A stretch of DNA of 46,691 nucleotides from the NCBI GenBank assembly GCA_022711435.1, contig JAKLFB010000044.1, forward strand, positions 1 to 46,691, in the 5' to 3' direction. Within the stretch, counting starts at the first letter, position 1; every line of letters starts with the position of its first letter. A program made the translations under genes and the position numbers. Of the stretch, positions 14,132 through 23,800 are shown in pieces. The notes beneath the pieces were generated by a model. That model worked only from the letters and a program-made list of their open reading frames with translations, searched no databases and was not told the origin of the DNA. The stretch is from Verrucomicrobiota bacterium (GTDB lineage: Bacteria > Verrucomicrobiota > Verrucomicrobiia > Limisphaerales > UBA1319).

Positions 14132-15055
14132 TTACTGACCCAAGGACGAGAAATCGGGGAGCAGCCGGCTGAATTTGGGATCCGCCAGCCGGCGAATCCA
14201 TACAAAAGACCATCCGCTCCCGGCAATGTAGTAGCATTTGTTGGCGGCCGCGGCAAAGATCCGGTCTGCCAGATCCGGGGACAAGAGCCGGTTTAATCCC
14301 ATCCGATACTGGTAAATGCGAGCATCCCGGGGCTCGGACTCGATTTTGGCAAATCCGAGCCACCGCGCTGCCTCAACATAGCTGAAGCTATCTCCCACAT
14401 GGGTCAGGACCAGCCAGAGGAAGCCCATCAACAAGGGCGATTGGAGGCCGAGCACCAAACGCTTGGCTGGAGAAGTCCCGATTCTCAGGTAATCTTCCGG
14501 TTCGTGGATCACCAGGTTGATGTTGGTCTTTTCCAGGAATTCATTAATCCAAGCAGGCGATCTGAATCCCGGCTTCACCGGTGGATCCAGCAGGCCCTCG
14601 ATATACAGCTCGGCTGGGAGGTCATCCGGCGCCACTCGCTCACCGGACGGGCGCTGGGCGAATTGATTGGCCATCAGGCAAAGCTCGGGCGCGGCGGTAT
14701 CGACTAAATTGCAGATGAGGTCCCGAGGGGATTCGAGCACTACCCCGCATTTCTGGATGCACTCCTGGACTTGGTTCAACGTGCAACGCACGCCTCGGGC
14801 GCCGGTCTCCCGAAGCACCGTCCAAACGATCATCAATATGATGTGGCCGTGCAGGACCAGGCGCCCCGGCTTGGCGAAAGACCATCCAATTTCCTGAAGC
14901 CGTTGGGGCTGCCGGGCTTCATCTGGAGGCAGGGCTTGAATCCGCTTCCAAATCAGATCCAACACGGGCAATTCTTCCGGAAACCAGGCTGCCACGAAAT
15001 TTTCGGCAATCTCGAATGCGCGGTCAGCCAACTCAGCAGTATTCTGCGGGCTCAT
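14132..15055 (-). CDS. 307-aa protein with C-terminal winged-helix-like region
   Basis: Not recognised as a whole. Residues ~1-200 are mostly helical, with Trp/Leu-rich stretches (FVAAWFPEELPVLDLIWKRI). Residues ~225-300 (EAARWLGFAKIESE, then RIYQYRMGLNRLL, then CYYIAGSGWSFVWIRR) resemble the OmpR-type winged-helix DNA-binding domain: a recognition helix followed by a beta hairpin with aromatic residues. It is encoded 25 nt after the M48 gene, so the two are probably cotranscribed. No Shine-Dalgarno is visible (upstream is ACCTCCATTAACG). It could be a transcriptional regulator for this block (inference). Confidence 0.6.
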   Translation of the reverse strand: MSPQNTAELADRAFEIAENFVAAWFPEELPVLDLIWKRIQALPPDEARQPQRLQEIGWSFAKPGRLVLHGHIILMIVWTVLRETGARGVRCTLNQVQECIQKCGVVLESPRDLICNLVDTAAPELCLMANQFAQRPSGERVAPDDLPAELYIEGLLDPPVKPGFRSPAWINEFLEKTNINLVIHEPEDYLRIGTSPAKRLVLGLQSPLLMGFLWLVLTHVGDSFSYVEAARWLGFAKIESEPRDARIYQYRMGLNRLLSPDLADRIFAAAANKCYYIAGSGWSFVWIRRLADPKFSRLLPDFSSLGQ

Positions 15056-15080
15056 CGTTAATGGAGGTATAATGAATAGC

Positions 15081-18000
15081 TCAAGCTAAGCGGCGGACGA
15101 ATACTTTTTCAATATTGTCTTTGGCCTGTTGCGCCTCCGGTCGAAGCGCGTAATCATCGGGGTATAGAATTTGGAGAATCCGCAACCGCTCGACGATGGC
15201 ATCCAAGGCCGAATCGGGTTTCAGGAAACGAAGGGAGGAGCTGTGCGGGGGCCACCAATCCTGGCGCAGGTGCTTCCAAAGAGCCGGGTGTTGACCGTCC
15301 ATGCAGGTCAGAATCTCCAGCAACTGCCGCGTTTGCGAAACCGTGCGCTGGGTTTGCCGCCACCGCAGGACGGCCTCCTGGGCCACTCTTTTCCGCAACC
15401 GATCCGCGAGAGGACAGACAGCCTGAATCGGCTCCAGGGCGCGACCGATCCAGTGGACTTGTTCGAGCCACAAGGGATCGGGAAGCGGATATTTCCGGCT
15501 CAGGCACCGGCCCAGGGCCCGGCGAAGCCAAGCGGCGTGCGTGGCGATGGGGACCCGGGTCGAGGCATGCAGGTGATGGAACAGGCGCAGCCCACGAGCG
15601 GTATACAGGGGGGTGCTCGGCTGGCCCGGTATCGGCCCGAAACCACCGGTTAAATTTTCGCACTGGCCAACCCATTGGATCATCGCCGGGATTTGCGGGG
15701 CCTTGAGGCGGGCCGCCAGAGCGTATTCCACCACCCGACAGGTCGCGCTCATCAGCGGAAACCGGTTGGATTCGGGGAAATAAGGTCTTTTCGAGCTGGT
15801 CAATCGGGCCAGGGCTGCGCGGCCGGGGGATGCCATTTTCCGCAAAATGGGAGAAAGGTGGAGGATCGGATGGGCCTCCGCCAGCGCCGCCAATTGCAGC
15901 AGCAGCTTTCGCCGTCGTTCGAGTCCGCGCAGAGCCCGAACGGTCTGCCGGATCAGCAGCAACGCCTCGGCCCCCACCATCATCGAGAACGAAACAAAGG
16001 TCGAGGCGAACATCCGATCCGGCCCCACTTGGCTGTGAACAAATAAGGGGGGGAAAAACTGGCGGCGGAAAGCCACGTTGTCTTCCTGGATCCGGTCCAC
16101 AGCGGTGGCGGTCAAGGCCTGGAACCGTGCCAACCGGTCCGGGTAATCGGCAAAAAATCTCCGGTCCAGATTCCGTAAAGGCAAATACCCAGCCCCCAGG
16201 ATCAACCCCCAAATCAGCAAGTAGTGTTTCGCCATCCGGAACCCATCCCCGTAACCTGGGAACCGAGCGGACCGGGACTCGCATTGATGCCATCGGCTGC
16301 GAACCGAAAGACGGCCCCAGGTAACGCAGATGAGGAGAGATTCCTCGGAGGTGTACGATCCGTAAGAAAGCCAGCGAAACGGTTGGATCACGATGAGCCA
16401 GGCGCCGATCATCAGGCTTACAAAGGCCCACAGCAACCGGCCCATCAGGCTCAAACCATCCAGCAGAATCGCCGCCATGACTAAAACCAGGATTCCCGCC
16501 AACAAAATCGGCACGACCATCGGGATCATTGCTCGAACGGCGCAGAGCATTTCCGGGCGGCGAAAAGTGAGTCCCATTCCAAATAACATCGTCAGGATGA
16601 TTATCCAGCCGCACGCCCCGGATGCGGACAGGCGGGCCACCGACCAGATGGTCACCGGCGGCCGGGCAAGACTTTGAATAAGAAAGCTGGATATCCCGAA
16701 AACAACCATCATCAATAGCAGGCGGACCCCCAATTGGCGCAACCCCGAGGATCGCAACTCCGTGAAAGCGGTGGGCAGATCCCGAATCGGAAGCAGGAGC
16801 AGGCTGGTGGCCAAGATAGCCGCCGCCACAGGAGCGAACTGGAAATAGAACAACAACAGCAGCGCTTCATCCGGGCGCGGCGGCCAGTGATTCATCATCC
16901 AGAAGAATTGCTCCTCGAGGGTCTTCCCCGCCACCGCACCAGTGGCAATGGCCGTGTGGAGCTGGGCGTAAAAGAGCACGATGGCCAGCCCGGAAAAGAC
17001 GAATCCAGCCGTGATCCCCGCGATGACGGCCGACGCCAGATTCCCGGCGGGATGGGCGGCAAACAGCGCTTGCTTGGTGGTTAATAGAAAAGACCGCCAG
17101 GCCGATTGCTGGAAAAAGCTGGCTGGCGTCATCCGCCTGCTGAACCATTGAACCCAGGAAAGGGATGGATAAACACGGGGCACGGGCAGCCCTAAAAAGG
17201 AATGGGAAAGCGACGAAAACGCGCGCATTTGGAAGAGCAGTCGCGCCAGCGGGCTTTTCCCAGCCGGAGTTCCGGAAGGAGGGGCGGTGAGAAACCCGAG
17301 CACATCCGGATCCATGAAGAGGCTGGCGGTGGCGTCAGCCAGCCGCTCGCGCTCGACCGTGACCAGGCGCAGCAGCAGGATCAGGCCCAGGATGGCCAGC
17401 AAAGAAAAGGCGATCGCCGGACCGCCGCCGATTTGGAGACCGGTATCCAATCCGGGGCGTCGGATGAGCAGGTAAATCAGCCATATAATGGCCAGGAAGA
17501 CCGGCAACGGTCCAGTGATGACGGCCCGGAGCGGCAGCATCGCCACATCGCCGTTTCGGATATGGGCCATCTCATGGGCCAATACCAGGCGGATCAACTG
17601 CGTAGCCCGAGTGGAATCACCGTGGCAGGCGTCCAATGCCATCTCGCCAAGATTGGGGGGTAACAAAATGGCCGCCCGGGTGCGGGAGACGCCCACGGCG
17701 CAGGGGGCTTCACCGGGGCGCAGCGCATGAACCAACGGGGTGCTGGGATTAATGCCCATGTCGTGGCGCAGTTGGCCGACCACAGAGGAAATCGGGATGT
17801 CATTCGGTTCGGCAATGGTCGGTGAGACAGGGGCTTGACGATATGCCCGAAGCGGACGCCAATACATGTGGAAGAGGGTCTGGACCGCGGCCAGGGGAAC
17901 CATAAGGAGCAACGCGCCCAAGATCCAGGTGACCCCAGGCGATCGAGCGATCACCTCGGTGATCAAAATCAGGAAGCCCGCGTAACCCGCGACCAGGCTC

Positions 18001-19379
18001 AACATAGCTAACGTGATCCAGGACGCGGCAATCAGCAGGTTGGTTTGATGGGTGGGGGGATTCCGGGGCTCGCCCGTAAAGACCCAGATCGCCGGCGCTC
18101 CCAGCAGGGCCAAAAGCAATATCAGAAAATAGACCGTTTTGAAACCGTTGGAAGCCAAGCGAAGCTCCTGGATTTGGGCCGCGGCTTCGGGATCGGGCTG
18201 GATCACGAGCAGGGCATCCCGGGCCCGGGCCAGCACTTGGTCTTTCCACTGGCCAACGAATTCAAGCTCGGCGGGAAGTTTGGCCTGATGGACGATGTAG
18301 CCTCGCGACCGATCATAGACCACCAGCTTAAGACCCGCCGACCCAACCGGGATGAACAAGCACCTCCCCGCGGAAAAGGGGTGCTCCGCGAAATGGCCCG
18401 CGAGGGTCTCTGCATGCCGGTGATGTCCCGTCTGCTGATCCAGGATCCGCAGGTTGTACAGGAAATGGGTTCCATGAAGAATGACTTCTTCCCCTGCCAC
18501 CTGCAGTGAATCCTCACGCAATTGAAGGGGCTTGGGAATGGGACTATCCCGGGCGGGTTGATGGCGCCATCGCACCTCACCGGTAGCGGCATCCAGGGCC
18601 AAAAGGATTTCGCCCTCGGTCAGGGCGAGGAATTGGCCCGGGGCGATCGCCAAGGGGGCCGTCAGTGGTTGCGGCAATTGGTGACTCCAAAGCAGATTGC
18701 CCGTCGCAACGTCCAGAGCCCGCAGCTCCCCCGTTTCCAAGGGCACCAGGCAGGTGCGCGCGTCTGCCGCCATAAAGTCGAATCGCAGGGCGGGAGCCAC
18801 CAGCGCCCACCGGGTGAATCCCGAAACCGGCTCCACGCAGAACAGTTGATGATTCGAACCCCAAACATAGAGCTGTCCCGCGTGCGCTTGAATAGCCGCA
18901 ATCCCTTCCCCCCACACCCGGCTCCAGGCCGCTTGATTCGTGGTGGGATCATATGCAGTGAGCCGTCCGCCGCCAGTGACTAGCAGAATCCGTCCCCCCG
19001 CCCAACAGGGGCCGGCTTCCCGGTCCTCGGGCCTGGGCAACCGCCAACGAACCGCGCCGGTGAGCGCATCAACCACCTGCACGCGCTCGCGGCTGTCCAC
19101 CAGCAACCAGCCCTCATCGCCAATCCATTGGACGGACCGGACCTTACCCACGCCGAGGGCCGAGTGGGGAATGACCCGGACGACTTTGAGAAATCGCTGT
19201 GCGGGGCCCAACCACCGAGAGGCATCGACGGCTCGCGTTTCCGATACCGAGACGATCAGGGCCACCAGGCAAATCCAGGCGCTAAACCCGGACGCTGCGC
19301 GCGCAATAACCTCTGGCAACCAGGGGGGTGGCATGCCAGACGCAATCATAGCCGACGGCTGATTGATCGCAAAGCGCAT
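15081..19379 (-). CDS. PQQ-propeller / M48 metalloprotease / multi-TM fusion (~1432 aa)
   Basis: An N-terminal signal or anchor helix (~31-46) is followed by PQQ-like beta-propeller repeats to ~400 (DALTGAVRWRL, DVATGNLLWSHQ, DAATGEVRWRHQ), then transmembrane helices from ~410, and an M48 peptidase with HEMAH (602-606) and downstream ERERLADA (~675), which supplies the third zinc ligand. More membrane helices follow to ~1130. The C-terminal ~250 residues are helical and contain TGGFGPIPG (~1243), reminiscent of alpha/alpha-toroid prenyltransferase repeats. M48 peptidases such as HtpX degrade membrane proteins. The propeller could be a substrate or ligand sensor, but its side of the membrane is uncertain. 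The start is uncertain: ATG 19379 overlaps the + strand DUF4410 frame; ATG 19349 is an alternative. It is the first gene of the minus-strand block. Confidence 0.75.
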   Translation of the reverse strand: MRFAINQPSAMIASGMPPPWLPEVIARAASGFSAWICLVALIVSVSETRAVDASRWLGPAQRFLKVVRVIPHSALGVGKVRSVQWIGDEGWLLVDSRERVQVVDALTGAVRWRLPRPEDREAGPCWAGGRILLVTGGGRLTAYDPTTNQAAWSRVWGEGIAAIQAHAGQLYVWGSNHQLFCVEPVSGFTRWALVAPALRFDFMAADARTCLVPLETGELRALDVATGNLLWSHQLPQPLTAPLAIAPGQFLALTEGEILLALDAATGEVRWRHQPARDSPIPKPLQLREDSLQVAGEEVILHGTHFLYNLRILDQQTGHHRHAETLAGHFAEHPFSAGRCLFIPVGSAGLKLVVYDRSRGYIVHQAKLPAELEFVGQWKDQVLARARDALLVIQPDPEAAAQIQELRLASNGFKTVYFLILLLALLGAPAIWVFTGEPRNPPTHQTNLLIAASWITLAMLSLVAGYAGFLILITEVIARSPGVTWILGALLLMVPLAAVQTLFHMYWRPLRAYRQAPVSPTIAEPNDIPISSVVGQLRHDMGINPSTPLVHALRPGEAPCAVGVSRTRAAILLPPNLGEMALDACHGDSTRATQLIRLVLAHEMAHIRNGDVAMLPLRAVITGPLPVFLAIIWLIYLLIRRPGLDTGLQIGGGPAIAFSLLAILGLILLLRLVTVERERLADATASLFMDPDVLGFLTAPPSGTPAGKSPLARLLFQMRAFSSLSHSFLGLPVPRVYPSLSWVQWFSRRMTPASFFQQSAWRSFLLTTKQALFAAHPAGNLASAVIAGITAGFVFSGLAIVLFYAQLHTAIATGAVAGKTLEEQFFWMMNHWPPRPDEALLLLFYFQFAPVAAAILATSLLLLPIRDLPTAFTELRSSGLRQLGVRLLLMMVVFGISSFLIQSLARPPVTIWSVARLSASGACGWIIILTMLFGMGLTFRRPEMLCAVRAMIPMVVPILLAGILVLVMAAILLDGLSLMGRLLWAFVSLMIGAWLIVIQPFRWLSYGSYTSEESLLICVTWGRLSVRSRWHQCESRSARFPGYGDGFRMAKHYLLIWGLILGAGYLPLRNLDRRFFADYPDRLARFQALTATAVDRIQEDNVAFRRQFFPPLFVHSQVGPDRMFASTFVSFSMMVGAEALLLIRQTVRALRGLERRRKLLLQLAALAEAHPILHLSPILRKMASPGRAALARLTSSKRPYFPESNRFPLMSATCRVVEYALAARLKAPQIPAMIQWVGQCENLTGGFGPIPGQPSTPLYTARGLRLFHHLHASTRVPIATHAAWLRRALGRCLSRKYPLPDPLWLEQVHWIGRALEPIQAVCPLADRLRKRVAQEAVLRWRQTQRTVSQTRQLLEILTCMDGQHPALWKHLRQDWWPPHSSSLRFLKPDSALDAIVERLRILQILYPDDYALRPEAQQAKDNIEKVFVRRLA

Positions 19380-20166
19380 TCGCCATGCGAAGCTTGGACA
19401 AATTGGCCTCCTGTCATCGACGTCCACTTTCGCATCGGGTTGGGGCTCCACAACGGCGGCGATCGTGCTGGGCGCGATGCTGATCGGGACCGGTTGCCAG
19501 TCGAGCTCGACTGGGCGGCCGGCGGCCGCATCCTCCGGGGGCGGCAGCGGACCGCAGGTTGCGGGCAGCCCGGCCGGTGTGGCGCCCAAGGCTCGGCCTG
19601 TGGTCGTGCACGATTTTGCCTACGATGCGGCTCAGGTGAAGAGCGATCCGGGCCCGCTACCCGGATTGCAGGGGCCGGCGCAGCTGATCCTGCAGCCCCG
19701 GCGATCCGAGGAGCCGCCGCAGGAAAAGGCGGCCCGCCTGGCGCGCTTGCTGTCGGAAACCATCGCCGAGGAGCTGACGGCTCGGAAGATTCCCACCACA
19801 CGCCAGCCACGGGGGATGCCGTTGCCCGCCGACGGGCTGGTCGTCGACGGGGAGTTCCTCCAGGTCGACGAGGGGAACCGGCTCCGGCGCGCGATGGTCG
19901 GATTTGGAGCGGGCGCGTCCGAGGTGCTCGCGCAGGTGTCGGTGTTCGATCTTGCCCAAAGCCGGGATCAGCCGATCCTGGTCTATGGCACAGGCAAGGG
20001 ATCGAGGCCGATGCCAGGGGCCGTGATCACGTGGAACCCCTACGTCATGGCGGCGAAGTACGTGCTTTCGCACAACGCCACCGACAAGGACGTCCGCAGG
20101 CTGGGAAAACAGATTGCCGAGGACCTTTCCCGGATCGAGGCTGGGGATGTTTTGCGCAGCCCCTAA
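19363..20166 (+). CDS. DUF4410-like lipoprotein, N-terminus possibly chimeric (267 aa)
   Basis: The mature part (VVVHDFAYDAAQVKSD, LSETIAEELTARKIPT, LVVDGEFLQVDEGNRLRRAMVGFGAG, and the end KQIAEDLSRIEAGDVLR) matches the DUF4410 outer-membrane-associated lipoprotein pattern. A hydrophobic stretch AAIVLGAMLIGTGCQ provides a signal peptide and lipobox with Cys ~61. The only upstream start in frame is TTG at 19363, inside the 5' end of the oppositely oriented M48 gene. The first ~40 residues are unlike a normal signal n-region, and no ribosome site is seen. The original start may have been replaced or lost at a junction near 19.37-19.45 kb. The start is therefore low confidence, the family call moderate. 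Confidence 0.65.
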   Translation: MIAKRIRHAKLGQIGLLSSTSTFASGWGSTTAAIVLGAMLIGTGCQSSSTGRPAAASSGGGSGPQVAGSPAGVAPKARPVVVHDFAYDAAQVKSDPGPLPGLQGPAQLILQPRRSEEPPQEKAARLARLLSETIAEELTARKIPTTRQPRGMPLPADGLVVDGEFLQVDEGNRLRRAMVGFGAGASEVLAQVSVFDLAQSRDQPILVYGTGKGSRPMPGAVITWNPYVMAAKYVLSHNATDKDVRRLGKQIAEDLSRIEAGDVLRSP

Positions 20167-20859
20167 GAGTGAGTGCAACGGGGTCCATTCCATATTCGCC
20201 ACTGAATCTTGCATCCCTTTGATGGCGTAGCCGCAGCTTTCAAGCTGCGATTGGATCTCACCACAGAGGGCACCGACACAGAGAGGAGGAAGGGGATTGG
20301 GGCGGGTTGGATTCAGGTATTCATCCTCAGTGCTCTCGGTGCTCTCGGTGGTGAAAAGACTGGGAAGCAGTTCATGGCTCTCGAAGAGGGTGCCCACGAA
20401 TCACACCAATCACGCGAAATAGATGTTTTGCGTGTTTTTGAGTTTTTTGTGGCAATCAAAGGTTGGTTTTTCAACCGATAGCCGCAAAACCTCTCCAAGG
20501 AGAATTCAGGCGCCCGGCCATCGGCTTCGTTGCTCGGTCGGTCGAGTATCGCAGGGGATACACTCCCACCCTTGCGTCTCGCATCTGGCCCGGCGGCGCA
20601 CCCGCCAAAATCGGAAGTAATTTTTGCACGGACCCCAAGCCGGCAAGAATGTCGGCGCCGTATGCCCTCTTTTTCCTTGTTTGACCTGCCGGCGCTACTA
20701 CAATGCAGCAACGGTCGATGCATGATTCCGCTGCGTTTGACGAATGTGCCTTTCGACTGGCGCCTCGGGGCACGAGAACGTCTTTGATGATATCCCGCGA
20801 GCGCCATGGATTCTCGTGGTGCGATTGTGTTTCTCATAACTCGTTGGCAAATTAAACAT
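20167..20859. repeat. 693-bp intergenic region with composite repeats
   Basis: Holds a CAGCTTTCAAGCTG palindrome with flanks (20226-20249); a ~250-bp module beginning TCTCACCACAGAGGGCACCG and containing GGATTGGGGCGGGTTGGATT (about 20255-20515), also found at 42225-42470 and 44438-44560; and a block with CAAAATCGGAA...GACCC..AAG (20600-20640), related to 44305-44335. A GCCGGCAAGAATGTCGGC palindrome lies at ~20639-20658. No gene seen; the last ~150 bp form the leader of the 1240-aa gene. Confidence 0.75.
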
Positions 20860-23800
20860 ATGAAATTCAATAGGATACGGGGCTGGGTGCTGGCGGCGAT
20901 ATTCGTTGCCGCTGTTGGCGGGACTGCGTTGGCCGATCCCGTGACGGTGCCGGAGTTCTCGTTCGAGACCGCGACCAACTGGTTCCGGACAGGCAACGGC
21001 GGGGTTGGGATCCAGAGCTTCACAAACACGCTCTTCGAAGGCGCCGACGTCTTGCCGGCGCCCGCCGATGGCACGAATTGCTTCGTGGAAAACATCAACG
21101 GGCATCCCGCCTTTTGCTGGCAGACGATCGGGCAGGTGCAGACCAACACGCACTACACGTTGACCATCGCGTTGGGACAGAGCTTTACGGGTGGCGGTGG
21201 CGGCGGGAAGATCGCGCTCATCAATGGCACCTCGCCGTTTCACCCCGTGCTGGCGGAGCAGATGGTGGATACCTATCTGTTGACGCCCGGGACATTCGGC
21301 GACGTGTCGCTTTCCTACACGGCCGGCTACCAGGCGGGCGGGAGCCTGACGATCCTGATGCAGGGGGATTCGGGCGCCCAGCTCTTCTTTGACAACGTCC
21401 GGCTCGATGCCACGGCGCTGCCTCTGGCGCCGACCACGGTGCTTCCCGTCCTCTCGACCCCCTCGGGCACTGTCTATCGCGGGACGCTGGTCACCTTGAC
21501 CGAGATGCCCGCGGGGGCCGCTCCCTTCACCTATCGATGGCAGTCGGACAATGGCAGCGGCGGCGCAAGCTTTGCCGACATCCCGGGAGCAACCGGCGAC
21601 AGCCTCGCCGTGGACACGGCTGGATTCACTGTGGGCTTGCCCGTGCAGTATCGAGTCGTCGTCGATAATGCCCAGGGCACATCCACCAGCCCGGCCGTGG
21701 CGCTGACGGCCATTCAAGGCGCGCCGGTCATCGTCCGGGACGCGCTGCCCACGATGGCCTTCGATGTCGAGGGCGGCGAGGTCACGTTCACCGTGTCGGT
21801 CGACGGCAGCCGCCCCCTGACGTATCAGTGGTACAAGGACTTTCAGGTCCTCCCCGGCGCCACCGGGACGACTCTGACGCTTGGCAATTTGCAGGTTGCC
21901 GATTCTGGATTCTATTACCTCGAGGCGGCGAATGAGTTCGGCATGGCGACCAGCGCCTTGGTGTCGCTGACGGTGAATCCCCAGCCGGCGGACGTGGGCG
22001 GCGTGATCATTTCCCCCGCCTCGCAGCTCGGGTTCGGCGCCACGAACACGTTCTCCCCGACCTGGATCCTGGCGCCCAACAGCTTGATCGAGGGCGTGGC
22101 GCCCAGCAGCAGCGTCGGCAATTTCACTCTCGAGCGAGCCGGCGGCATCCCCGTCCTGACTGACGGCAGGTACGGCACCCTGCCGCCCGAAGGCAACGCG
22201 AGCGTCGAGCTGGCCACCTGCGGCCGCTCGGCCAACGAGGCTGGCTCGTCGATCGTCTACCCGCTCCCGGCCGACTCGAACGGCTACGACATCACCAATG
22301 TGGTCATCTATGGCGGATGGAGCGACGCCGGGCGCGATCAGCAGCAGTATTACATCTACTACTCGACCGTCGCCAATCCCACGAATTTCGCCAGCATGAT
22401 CGCCTATGTGAACTTCTATCCGACGAACGATGTGAATGCCCAGTCCGCCACGCGCGTGACCATCACGGGAACCAACGGAGTCGTCGCCCGGAACGCCGCC
22501 GCCATCAAGATCGACTTCGATGTTCTGGCCGCGGCCACGGAAAACGGCTACACGGGCTACGCCGAGTTTCAGGTGTTCGGGAAGCCTTCGCCGCCGGCGC
22601 CGGTTTTGGCGGTCGACACCCAGCCCGCCACCGGTTCGGACATGGAGGGCGGCGAGGTGACCTTTGTGGCTGCGTTCACGAGCGAGACGCCAATGACGTA
22701 TCAGTGGCGAGTCGACAAGGGGAGCGGGCCGGTCGATATCCTGGGCGCCACCAACACGACGCTGACCCTTGCCAATCTGCAGATCTCCGACACGGGCGGC
22801 TACAGCCTCCGGGCATCCAATGCCTCCGGATCTTCCTTCAGCAAGCCCAACAGCTTCGTCGTCTATCCTCTCGCAGGCCCCGACGCCTTCAACGTCATTG
22901 TTTCGACCGCGAATCAGACGGGCGCCGGCACAACCTTCAGCCCCACATGGTCCGTGCCCGCCGCCAACCTGATTGCCGGGCTCCCGCCCAGCGCCAAAGT
23001 CGGCACCGTCGGCTCCTTCATGCTCGAAGGCGCCGGTGGCATCGCCATGCTCACCGATGGATCGTATGGCTCCGTCGGCAGCAAGAACAATACTCGACTG
23101 GCGACCTGCGGCAGCAGCGGCGACGCTGGCCACTCCGTGACCTACACGCTGACGGGCTCTCCGAGCGGGTATGATCTCACGAACATCGTCGTTGCTGCCG
23201 GCTGGAGTGACGGGGGCCGCGACCAGCAGGGCTTCACGGTCTCCTACTCGACCATTGCCGATCCCAATAACTTCATCGCCCTCTCGAGCACAGATTACAA
23301 TCCTGTGCTCCCCGGCACAGTCCCGACGATCGGCCGCGTCAGCTTCACCTCGGCCGCATCGGCGCCCCTCGCCCTCAACGTCGCCAAGGTCATGTTCGAT
23401 TTCACCAGCCCCTACAGTGAAAACGGATACTCCGGCTACTCCGAGATCGTCGTGCTCGGCTCCGTCTCGGCTCCGCTTCCCATCCCGCCATCCCTGTTCG
23501 CCGACACGCTGCCCGCGACCGGCGCCGATGTGGCCGGCAGCGAGGTGACCTTCACCGCGAGCTTCACCAGCTCCGCTCCGATGACCTTCCAGTGGCGGAA
23601 GGACACCGGCAGCGGGCCGGTCGACATCGGGGGCGCGACGAATGCCAGCCTGACGATCACCAACCTGCAGCTTTCGGACAGCGGCGCCTACAGCGTCGTC
23701 GCGGCCAATGAATTCGGTAGCACCGCAAGCACGCCCAACAGCTTCACGGTGAACCCGGCCCCGGCGCCCGCCAACGGCATCCTCGTGGCCCATGCCTACC

